Assembly: GCF_012641435.1 (NCBI RefSeq)
Contig: NZ_JABAIJ010000011.1
Span: 124,001 to 188,000, forward strand
Origin: Rhizobium sp. P38BS-XIX
GTDB taxonomy: Bacteria > Pseudomonadota > Alphaproteobacteria > Rhizobiales > Rhizobiaceae
Reading direction: 5' to 3'
DNA length: 64,000 nucleotides
The number at the start of each line of letters is the position of its first letter. The first letter of the stretch is position 1. The notes under the pieces were generated by a model. It worked only from the letters and a program-made list of their open reading frames with translations, did no database searches and was not told where the DNA came from. Made by a program: the position numbers and the translations under genes. Below, in pieces: positions 35,395 to 43,240 of this stretch.

Positions 35395-36885
35395 ATGATT
35401 GCAGCGAGAGACGATGGTTCGATGAAACAGGGTGCTGAGCAACAGGCGGTTGTCTCTGCTCGCGGTGTCAAGGTCCATTTCGGCGCGGTGAAAGCGCTCG
35501 ATGGTGCCGATCTGAGTGTTCATGCCGGCGAGTGCATCGGTCTTGTCGGCCACAACGGCGCCGGTAAATCGACGATCGTCAATGTCATCAATGGCGGCCT
35601 CAGCCCGCATGAGGGCAGCATTGCTTATGAGGGTGACGATAAAACCCATGGCATCAACGCAGCTCGCGCGCACGGCATCCGTTGCGTCTTTCAGGAACTG
35701 TCGCTGGCGCCGAATTTGACGGTTGTCGAAAACATGCGCGTCGTTCACCGCGGGCTCTCCGGCTGGAATTGGCGCCGGCAGGCCGCCTCGATCGTCCGTA
35801 CGAAACTCGATGAGATCTTTTCAGGTCACAGGATCGATGTGATGCGGTCCGTCGGCGAGCTATCGATCGCAGAGCGGCAAATGGTGGAAATCGCTATTAC
35901 CTTCTGCACCGTGGGCGAAAAGCCGAAACTCGTGATCCTGGACGAGCCCACCTCGTCGCTCGATGCTGGATTGGCCGAACAACTGATGACCTATGTGCGC
36001 AGTTTCGTAAGAAACGGTGGTTCAGTGATGTTGATCTCGCATATTCTCGGCGAGATCTTGTCGACCGCAAGCCGCATCCTCGTCATGAAGGACGGCCGTG
36101 TTGTTGCCGATCGAGCCGCGGAGGATTTTACCGCGCATAGCCTTGTTCAGGCGATGGGTAGCGTCGTCAAGGAACAGGATCGCAAGCGCAAAACGACCGA
36201 GGTCGCTTCCGCTCCGGCACTTTTGGCCTTACCGGCACGGGCCGGAAAAGGACTTGCATTCACAGCCCGCAAGGGCGAGGTGATCGGGCTGGCGGGACTT
36301 GCCGGTCACGGCCAGACAGACATGTTGCTGGATCTGCACCGATCCCTATCCCGAAACTGGCTGCCGAGTGGACAGGACAACATCGCGTTCGTCGCCGGCG
36401 ACAGAAGCCTTAACGGCACCTTTCCGCTCTGGAGCATTTTAAAGAACCTCAGCATTGCGTCCCTGGGCGATCTCTCGCGGATGTCGATCGTCGATCGCGG
36501 AAAAGAAGATACGCTCGGAGCCGATTGGAAAAGTCGCATCGAAATCCGTACGCCTACCATGGGCAACGGCATTCTATCGCTTTCCGGTGGCAACCAGCAA
36601 AAGGTGCTTTTCGGCCGTGCGCTGGCGACCACCGCCCCGATCGTATTGATGGACGATCCCATGCGGGGCGTCGACATCGGCACCAAGCAAGAGGTCTACC
36701 GAATCCTCAATGATGAAGCTGCGCGCGGGCGCACGTTCATCTGGTATTCCACCGAGATGGATGAAATTCGCCTCTGCGACCGCGCGTATGTCTTTCGCGA
36801 TGGCGCCATCGTGTCTGAACTGACTGGGGAAGACATCACGGAGGACAATGTGCTCGCGGCTTCCTTTGCCGGGGAGGGCGCATGA
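35395..36885 (+). CDS. Sugar ABC transporter ATP-binding protein with two nucleotide-binding domains (RbsA/MglA type)
   Basis: A 496-residue protein with two tandem ABC domains. The first has Walker A GHNGAGKST near residue 53, an altered signature VGELSIAERQ near 160 and Walker B LVILDEPTSSLD near 181. The second lacks a functional P-loop (GLAGHGQTDM near 302) but keeps LSGGNQQK near 399 and IVLMDDPMRG near 420. One degenerate site is normal for this CUT2 family. An in-frame ATG 27 bases downstream could be the real start. It overlaps the first permease gene by four bases. Confidence 0.9.
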   Translation: MIAARDDGSMKQGAEQQAVVSARGVKVHFGAVKALDGADLSVHAGECIGLVGHNGAGKSTIVNVINGGLSPHEGSIAYEGDDKTHGINAARAHGIRCVFQELSLAPNLTVVENMRVVHRGLSGWNWRRQAASIVRTKLDEIFSGHRIDVMRSVGELSIAERQMVEIAITFCTVGEKPKLVILDEPTSSLDAGLAEQLMTYVRSFVRNGGSVMLISHILGEILSTASRILVMKDGRVVADRAAEDFTAHSLVQAMGSVVKEQDRKRKTTEVASAPALLALPARAGKGLAFTARKGEVIGLAGLAGHGQTDMLLDLHRSLSRNWLPSGQDNIAFVAGDRSLNGTFPLWSILKNLSIASLGDLSRMSIVDRGKEDTLGADWKSRIEIRTPTMGNGILSLSGGNQQKVLFGRALATTAPIVLMDDPMRGVDIGTKQEVYRILNDEAARGRTFIWYSTEMDEIRLCDRAYVFRDGAIVSELTGEDITEDNVLAASFAGEGA

Positions 36886-37826
36886 TGCGTCCTTCCTCCG
36901 CCACCCTGCGCCTGCTGATCCCTGCGCTCTCGCTCGGCGTGCTTCTCGTCGCGGTCTTTTACCTGCAGCCGCGCGCGATGAGCTACGTCGGCCTCAATCT
37001 GCTTTTCAATCTCGCAGTGCCCATCGCGCTGGCAACGATTGCGCAGATGATGATCATGTCGGTCAACGACCTCGATTTGTCGATGGGAACATTCGTCAGT
37101 TTCACGGCCTGCGTGACTGCAACCTATCTGCAATCCTCCCCCGTCATCGGCATCCTGATCCTTCTGGCCGCAATTGCCGTTTACGCCGCGATCGGTATCG
37201 TCATCTACGTCAGAGATCTGCCATCGATCGTGGTGACACTGGGCATGAGCTTTGTCTGGGGCGGTCTGGCCGTTCTCCTGCTGCCGGCGCCGGGCGGTAC
37301 AGCTCCCGATTGGGCTCGCTGGCTGATGACGTCGAAACCTCCCTTGGTCCCGATGGCCATCATCGCCAGTGTCGCAATCGCCTTGGTGTCGCATCTACTC
37401 GTCATGCGTTCTGCTTTCGGCGTGCTGATCCGCGGTGTCGGAGGCAATCAACGGTCTTTGCAGCGCGCGGGCTGGTCCGTGGTCGGCCTTCGTGCGGCAG
37501 CCTACGCGCTGGCAGGCTTCTTTGCCGTACTTTCCGGCATCGCTCTCGTCGGACTGACAACCTCTGCGGATGCGAATATCGCGCTGCGCTATACGTTGCT
37601 GTCGATTGCCGGCGTCATCCTCGGCGGCGGCGAGTTTACCGGAGGGCGCGTCTCGCCTGTGGGTGCCGTGATCGGCGCGCTGACGCTGACTTTAGCTGGT
37701 TCATTCCTGTCGTTCCTGCGGATTTCGCCGGACTGGCAGATCGGCGCCCAGGGCGCGATCCTGATCATCGTGCTGGCGTTGAGGCTCCTGCTCAACCGCG
37801 TTGAAAAGCGGGAGAAACAATCATGA
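36882..37826 (+). CDS. Sugar ABC transporter permease, RbsC type, first
   Basis: A 314-residue inner-membrane protein with eight to ten hydrophobic helices and the RbsC-family MSVNDLDLSMGTFV run near residue 64. Four-base overlaps with both neighbours (ATGA) show tight translational coupling. It forms a heteromeric channel with the next gene's product. Confidence 0.9.
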   Translation: MMRPSSATLRLLIPALSLGVLLVAVFYLQPRAMSYVGLNLLFNLAVPIALATIAQMMIMSVNDLDLSMGTFVSFTACVTATYLQSSPVIGILILLAAIAVYAAIGIVIYVRDLPSIVVTLGMSFVWGGLAVLLLPAPGGTAPDWARWLMTSKPPLVPMAIIASVAIALVSHLLVMRSAFGVLIRGVGGNQRSLQRAGWSVVGLRAAAYALAGFFAVLSGIALVGLTTSADANIALRYTLLSIAGVILGGGEFTGGRVSPVGAVIGALTLTLAGSFLSFLRISPDWQIGAQGAILIIVLALRLLLNRVEKREKQS

Positions 37827-38773
37827 TCGCTTTTCGCGCGCTTGCCCGCAAACCATGGATCTGGTCCTTCATCGCAGCCATCATCGTCTGGATCGTCACC
37901 GTCATATTCACCGGCGGCGCAAGTTCCGTTGGCTTGTCGCAGGCGGCACTCACCTTCGCTGCGTTCTCCGTGATCGTCGGCATCGGGCAAATGTTCGTCA
38001 TCACGCTGGGTCCAGGCAATATCGACCTGTCGGTGCCGGCCACCATGACGCTCGCCGGCACCATTGCGCTAAAACTGATGAATGTCGAAGACAGCATGAT
38101 CGTGCCGGGCCTGCTGGTGTCGGTCGCAATCGGCATCGGCATCGGCATCGGCAATTATGCGCTGATCAAACTGCTGCGCATTCCACCGATTATTGCCACA
38201 CTTTCAATGAGCTTTATCATTCAATCGACGGCGATCTGGAGCAATCGCGGACTGCGCATCAAGCCGCCCGAATATCTGGCCGACTTCACCACGTCGGGCC
38301 TGTTCGGCGTTCCAAATGTGGCCATCGTCGCTTTGGTGCTCTCGGCGGTTGCCTGGCTGCTCCTGGAAAAGACGATCTATGGGCGCTGGATATCGGCAAT
38401 CGGCCAGAGCATGTTTGCGGCGCGTATGGCGGGTATTCCGGTCGACGGCACAAGGCTTGCGACTTACATGCTCTGCGCGGTCCTTGCGTCGATCTGCGGC
38501 TACCTTCTTGCCAGTTTTTCCGGCGGTGCGGCCCTGAACATGGGCGCCGAATATCTGCTGATGTCGATCGCCGTCGTCATTATTGGCGGCACGGCCGTCG
38601 CCGGTGGTGATTCAAACGTGCCGGGCATCTGGGGCGCGTCGCTCTTCATGTTCCTCGTCGTGTCCATGCTGAACACCTATGGCTTCGGCGCAGGCCCACG
38701 CCTTGTCCTGACCGGCGTCATCATCATCGCCGTCATCCTCGTTGCCGGTGGCCGCCCTGTGGGCGGTCGCTGA
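37823..38773 (+). CDS. Sugar ABC transporter permease, RbsC type, second
   Basis: A 316-residue permease of the same CUT2 family. It has a GPGNIDLSVPATMTLAGTIA run near residue 63 that corresponds to the LDLSVG motif of RbsC, and a C-terminal VIIGGTAVAGG segment. Having two different permeases rather than one homodimeric RbsC is seen in several rhizobial CUT2 systems. The stop is 32 bases before the lactonase start. Confidence 0.9.
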   Translation: MIAFRALARKPWIWSFIAAIIVWIVTVIFTGGASSVGLSQAALTFAAFSVIVGIGQMFVITLGPGNIDLSVPATMTLAGTIALKLMNVEDSMIVPGLLVSVAIGIGIGIGNYALIKLLRIPPIIATLSMSFIIQSTAIWSNRGLRIKPPEYLADFTTSGLFGVPNVAIVALVLSAVAWLLLEKTIYGRWISAIGQSMFAARMAGIPVDGTRLATYMLCAVLASICGYLLASFSGGAALNMGAEYLLMSIAVVIIGGTAVAGGDSNVPGIWGASLFMFLVVSMLNTYGFGAGPRLVLTGVIIIAVILVAGGRPVGGR

Positions 38774-38805
38774 AGTCCCCCAATAAATTCTGCAGGAAAA
38801 TCGTG

Positions 38806-39726
38806 ATGCCAATCGAGGCTCAGTCCATCTACGAAATCTATGACGCGCGTTTCCGGAGCCTTGTGGTGCCAAGCGCAGGTTTGGAGGAGCTTTACGGCGA
38901 TTGCCGCTGGGCGGAAGGGCCCGTCTGGTTCGCGGATATGGGATGCCTGATCTGGAGCGATATTCCCAACGAACGGATGCTGCGCTGGGTGCCGGGCGGC
39001 ACGGTTTCCATCTTCCGTGCACCCTCAAACTTTGCCAACGGCAATACGCGCGACCGGCAGGGGCGGCTCGTTTCCTGCGAGCACGGGACAAGACGCGTCA
39101 CACGCACGGAGACCGACGGCTCTATCACCGTCCTCGGCGACAGCTACAAGGGAAAGCGGCTGAATTCGCCCAACGACGTCATTGTTCGTTCGGACGGGTC
39201 CATCTGGTTCACGGATCCGACCTACGGCATTCTGTCGAATTATGAGGGCTATAAAGCAGAACCGGAGCAGGCGACCCGCAACGTTTACCGACTGGACCCC
39301 TCGACGGGCGCCCTCGACGTCGTCGTCGACGACTTCCGTCAGCCGAATGGCCTAGCCTTCTCGCCTGACGAAACAAAGCTGTATGTGGCGGACTCCGCCG
39401 CAAGCCACGATATCGATGCCCCCAGGCACATTCGTGTCTTCGACGTTATCGACGGTTACAAACTCGCGAACGGACGGGTCTTCTGCAACATCGATGCGGG
39501 CATTCCAGATGGCTTCCGAGCCGATATGGACGGCAACATCTGGACCAGCGCCGGTGACGGTGTTCATTGTTTCGCGCCGGATGGCGCGCTGATCGGCAAG
39601 ATCAAGATCCCGCAGACAGTTGCCAATCTGACTTTTGGCGGTCCACGCCGAAATCAGTTGTTTATCGCGGCAACACGATCACTGTATCGCGTTTATACAG
39701 CGGCGTGTGGCGTCCAACTTCCCTGA
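38806..39726 (+). CDS. SMP-30/gluconolactonase family protein
   Basis: A 306-residue six-bladed beta-propeller protein. Family marks are EGPVW near residue 33, a metal-binding asparagine in LNSPNDVIV near 120, WFTDPTYG near 135 and the catalytic aspartate region LYVADSA near 193. Members hydrolyse sugar lactones using a divalent metal. No signal peptide is seen, so it is cytosolic. A GTG three bases upstream is possible, but aggaaaa fits the ATG better. As last gene of the sugar import operon it likely opens a lactone formed by a dehydrogenase that is not encoded here. Confidence 0.88.
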   Translation: MPIEAQSIYEIYDARFRSLVVPSAGLEELYGDCRWAEGPVWFADMGCLIWSDIPNERMLRWVPGGTVSIFRAPSNFANGNTRDRQGRLVSCEHGTRRVTRTETDGSITVLGDSYKGKRLNSPNDVIVRSDGSIWFTDPTYGILSNYEGYKAEPEQATRNVYRLDPSTGALDVVVDDFRQPNGLAFSPDETKLYVADSAASHDIDAPRHIRVFDVIDGYKLANGRVFCNIDAGIPDGFRADMDGNIWTSAGDGVHCFAPDGALIGKIKIPQTVANLTFGGPRRNQLFIAATRSLYRVYTAACGVQLP

Positions 39727-39776
39727 TTGGACCATGATTAGCGCGTCTGCGGGCGCAAATCCGCTGCAGCGTGCAA

Positions 39777-42200
39777 TCAATAATCCCCCGCCTGCGGATG
39801 CAGTGCCAGCATCAAATCCCTCAATCCCCGGCTGCCGTCACGGCTGCCGGTGGCGGCAACGGCGGTGAAGATACGCTCGGCATCGTCGTACATCTTAAGG
39901 TTAAGATAGCTGTAGCCACGCAGCACCATGAGATCCGTGCGTTCCTGCTGAAGCTGGGCGCGTTGATCGAGATAGAGCAGTGCTTCCTGGTAGCGCTTGG
40001 CCGAGAAAGCGGCGAGGGCGCGGTCGGAGAGGATGGCAACTTGCAGCTCTGCCGCGCGCTGGTGGTTCATCGGCGCCTTGGTAGCGGCAACGGCTGCGTT
40101 ATTGGCAAGGCCGGCCCGCAGATAGGCGAGGCTCTGACCATAGGCTGCCTCTTCACGGGACTTTGCATCGCTATTGTTCAGCGCAACGCCAAAAGCTTCG
40201 ACGGCTTCCATCGGGCGGTTGATGTTCATTAGGCACCAGCCGCGCGACAGAGCGCTGGAGGGCGTTAGCAATTCGGCGCTGGAGGTTGTCGTGCACCCAC
40301 TTGGCTGCCGCGGGGCCCGGGAAACCGCTCGGGCACGCGGAGCGGGCTCGACGTACTCAGTTGTCGGTGCACGTCGCGCGGGAGCCGCGGGCTGCGTGTT
40401 GATTTGCGTGTTCTGGTACGGCTGTGCCGCGGGTTGTTGCGGGGCCGTCTCATACACGACTTGCGGAGCCGCCTGCAGCGCTCCCGGTTGGGGTAGTGGC
40501 TGCGTTGTCTGCGGTACCTGCTGGACCACTTGGTTAGGCGAAGGAAGCGGCGCGGAAATCTGCGTGCGTGGCGTCGGCTCGCCGAGCACGGCAATCCGCT
40601 GCGAACGGCCTGCCCACAGGCGCTGAACCTCGGCGACACCGGCACGGTCATTCAGCTGATTGCGCGTGATCGCAAGGCCATAGGCGGAGGGCTCGTCATC
40701 GGGCTTCCAGCGCAATGCGGTTTCGAACCAGCGAGCCGCCACCTGCGGCTGGTTCATCGAACGGGCGAACCAGCCGAGCTGCTGCGCGGTCGGGACATAC
40801 TTCTGTTTCACGATCTCGCCGGCAATCCGTCCAAGAACCTCTTCGCTGAGGCTCGGTGGCGGCTGCAACGCCATCAGATTGGCCGTCGCCGCAAGATAGG
40901 TCGCCATAGCGTCCTTTGATTCATTCCGCCACTTATACATGACGTCTTCGGCTTCTTGCGGCTTCTTGTCCGCGATCAGCACGAGAGCTAGACCCTGCGA
41001 GATTGCTGCGGTGTCTTCCTTTTCATGGGCTGCGCGGAACCATTGCTCGGCATCGGCATAGTTGCTGCGGCGCAGATAGTACCAGCCAAGCAGGGAATCA
41101 TCGGATGCCAGACCCTGGCTGCGGGCGGCACGCTCGACCTGGGAAAGGTAATCCTGAGACACCGTCAGCTTCGCATCGTCATTGCCCTGCGCCACGAAGC
41201 GGCGAGCGAGATCGAGCCTGATGCTGTCGAATTCTTTCGCGCCATTGCCATCGGGCTTTTCGAGGGCCAGGAGATCCTGCATCGGCTGGTAGGGCAGAAG
41301 TGCTGCGGCCTTTTGGATGGTGGCAAGTCTCTCCTGCGGATTGGTGCAGGTTCTCAGAATATACTTGTAGGCATCCTGGCCGCGCGCTGCGCGATCAGTG
41401 CGAATGAAGGCCTCGGCGACGCGCCAGAGAACATCGATGTCGGCGCAGGTGAGCAGGCTCGGCGTCTTGGCGCCGATTTCAATGACGGTCGCATATTGCT
41501 TGAGGTCGGACGCGTTGACGAGCCGTGTGCGCGATTCAGCGATATTCAGACGATCAAGCAAATCTGCCGGGGGCTGCCAGCCGGTCTCGGCGGTCTGGCG
41601 ATCGGTGATAGCCTTGCGGACCTCGGCATAGTGACCCTCGGAATAGAGCTGCCACATGTTTTCGAGCTGTTTGTCGCTATTTTGCGGAACGGCGAGTGGA
41701 TCGGCAGGCGGCGTCCAGTTCGGATACAGCGTCTGCAGGCGTGTAATCTCTGCCTGAAGACGGGCCTTGTCACCGCGGCTGGCAAAGTAACGCAGCGCGC
41801 TTTCATCGACCTTCGGCGCACTCGGAGTCGCTTGCGTCTGAGCTGGCTGTTGTGCAGGGGCTTGTTGTGCAGGTTGCGCCGTTGTCGGCTGAGGAGCTGC
41901 TTGAGCCACGGTCTCGGTCGATGGTGTCGCCGCCGCAGGCTGCTGCGTATTCGGTCTGTCGGACAATACGGCGGAAGGGGCCGTTGCCTGAATGTGATCG
42001 GCAAGCTTTTGAAGATCGACCGGCTGCCCCGAGCCGGCATTTGCGGTATTGTCACCAGCGAGCATCACTTGCTGATCAACGCGGCCGGACTTGGCGAGCT
42101 TGATCTTGTCTTCCGGCGTGTCGAGATCTTTCGTGGCGAGCGTAAATCCCGCAACGGCGAGGGCCAGAAAAGCCATGATCAAGGTTGATTTTATAAACAC
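39777..42200 (-). CDS. bcsK: Cellulose synthesis-associated TPR protein (BcsK-like)
   Basis: A protein of about 807 residues with one N-terminal hydrophobic segment (IMAFLALAVAGF), so probably anchored in the inner membrane and facing the periplasm. Two proline/glutamine/alanine-rich linkers are visible (about residues 85-135 and 550-640). The rest is helical and shows TPR-like repeats, for example LLGWYYLRRSNYADAEQWF and SYLNLKMYDDAERIF. In the rhizobial cellulose cluster the last gene encodes such a TPR protein in place of enterobacterial BcsC. The GTG at 42200 overlaps the end of bcsZ by 10 bases; an ATG 24 bases later is the alternative. No outer-membrane barrel is present. Confidence 0.8.
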   Translation of the reverse strand: MFIKSTLIMAFLALAVAGFTLATKDLDTPEDKIKLAKSGRVDQQVMLAGDNTANAGSGQPVDLQKLADHIQATAPSAVLSDRPNTQQPAAATPSTETVAQAAPQPTTAQPAQQAPAQQPAQTQATPSAPKVDESALRYFASRGDKARLQAEITRLQTLYPNWTPPADPLAVPQNSDKQLENMWQLYSEGHYAEVRKAITDRQTAETGWQPPADLLDRLNIAESRTRLVNASDLKQYATVIEIGAKTPSLLTCADIDVLWRVAEAFIRTDRAARGQDAYKYILRTCTNPQERLATIQKAAALLPYQPMQDLLALEKPDGNGAKEFDSIRLDLARRFVAQGNDDAKLTVSQDYLSQVERAARSQGLASDDSLLGWYYLRRSNYADAEQWFRAAHEKEDTAAISQGLALVLIADKKPQEAEDVMYKWRNESKDAMATYLAATANLMALQPPPSLSEEVLGRIAGEIVKQKYVPTAQQLGWFARSMNQPQVAARWFETALRWKPDDEPSAYGLAITRNQLNDRAGVAEVQRLWAGRSQRIAVLGEPTPRTQISAPLPSPNQVVQQVPQTTQPLPQPGALQAAPQVVYETAPQQPAAQPYQNTQINTQPAAPARRAPTTEYVEPAPRARAVSRAPRQPSGCTTTSSAELLTPSSALSRGWCLMNINRPMEAVEAFGVALNNSDAKSREEAAYGQSLAYLRAGLANNAAVAATKAPMNHQRAAELQVAILSDRALAAFSAKRYQEALLYLDQRAQLQQERTDLMVLRGYSYLNLKMYDDAERIFTAVAATGSRDGSRGLRDLMLALHPQAGDY

Positions 42201-43240
42201 TCCGGGTGTTTCTCCATGACGAAAGCCAGGCTCAACAGCTGCAAGGTGGCCGGATAATAAAGCGACGGAGCGAACTGACGAACCGAAGCAGACAATTTTG
42301 TTCCGCTCACCACACACGCCACAACATCGTTAACAATTCTATAACCGGGGTCCGGAAGCGGGTCTTTTGGCCTGCCAGTCGCCAGGTCAATAGTCGCCGG
42401 TTCGTCCCCATCGATGGTCATTCCCTGTTGCAGGCGCGTGAGCAATGTCTTGTCCTTGATCCCAGCACGGGCAAGGTAGAGAGGGATTCGAATCGCGTTG
42501 TATCCGAATTCCGCATCGAACCCGTTGGCGGGAACGGGCTTGGCCTGCAGGCTGACCCAGTCCGCCGGAAGCTTGCGAGGGCCGAATTGCATCGAACGAA
42601 GCAAGGCAAGTCCGTCATCCGTCAGCTTCTGCCAGCGATCTGATGGCGCCAGCAAAGCCATCACCGGAAGCGCCTCGAAGATCCAATAGGAGGGATTGAT
42701 GACGGGGCCGTCCTTGCGGTCCGGAGGGCTATAGCCATCGACTCCAGGCATGAGCAAGGTATGACCGCCGGCATCTACTACGACCCGGGACAGTATCGCC
42801 CTAGCCATTCCTGCTGCTGACTGCAGATAGTCCTTGTTGTTCCAGGCAGAGCCGGCAAGGGCCAACGCGTAGGCAATCAACAGATCTCCGTCCGACGCAT
42901 TGTTTGTGTCGGTTACGTGTGGCGTAACGGTCGGATCCCATTTCCAGACCGCAAGCCCGTCGTCGCGCAACAGAAGCTCGGTTCGCGTGAAATACCAGAT
43001 CTGCTCGAAATCGGCCTGGTTGTTGGCCAGATAGGCGAGCAGCAGACCGTAACCCTGCCCCTCGCTGTGGCTGATGCCGCCGTTTCCGTTGTCGATAATA
43101 CGGCCATTTACATCCAGAAATTTCGCCTTGTAGGCGGCCCAAGCCTGCGGATCGATCGCTGCGCGCTGGGCCATCGCCGGTTGGGCGACGGTCAGCACGA
43201 CCGCAGTGCACGCCGCGAGAATGGAGCGCCAGAACTTCAT
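42191..43240 (-). CDS. bcsZ: Cellulase/endoglucanase of the cellulose operon, GH8 family (BcsZ, CelC)
   Basis: A 349-residue secreted enzyme with a Sec signal peptide (cleavage after AMAQ near residue 24). The GH8 catalytic acid glutamate lies in ISHSEGQGYG near residue 54, and the conserved NNASDGDLL segment near 110 supplies active-site acidic residues. It cuts beta-1,4-glucan and is needed for normal cellulose fibril formation in rhizobia. The ATG at 43240 overlaps the bcsB stop by four bases. It corresponds to celC of Agrobacterium and Rhizobium. Confidence 0.93.
   Translation of the reverse strand: MKFWRSILAACTAVVLTVAQPAMAQRAAIDPQAWAAYKAKFLDVNGRIIDNGNGGISHSEGQGYGLLLAYLANNQADFEQIWYFTRTELLLRDDGLAVWKWDPTVTPHVTDTNNASDGDLLIAYALALAGSAWNNKDYLQSAAGMARAILSRVVVDAGGHTLLMPGVDGYSPPDRKDGPVINPSYWIFEALPVMALLAPSDRWQKLTDDGLALLRSMQFGPRKLPADWVSLQAKPVPANGFDAEFGYNAIRIPLYLARAGIKDKTLLTRLQQGMTIDGDEPATIDLATGRPKDPLPDPGYRIVNDVVACVVSGTKLSASVRQFAPSLYYPATLQLLSLAFVMEKHPECL

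Noticed and set aside
41025..42188. 387-codon open frame opposite the cellulose TPR gene
   Set aside because: It mirrors the low-complexity TPR/PQ-rich coding sequence on the other strand and has no domain of its own.
42193..42317. N-terminal extension of the TPR protein upstream of the chosen start
   Set aside because: It would overlap bcsZ by over 100 bases and place non-signal sequence before the natural membrane anchor. The GTG at 42200 or the ATG just after is more likely.
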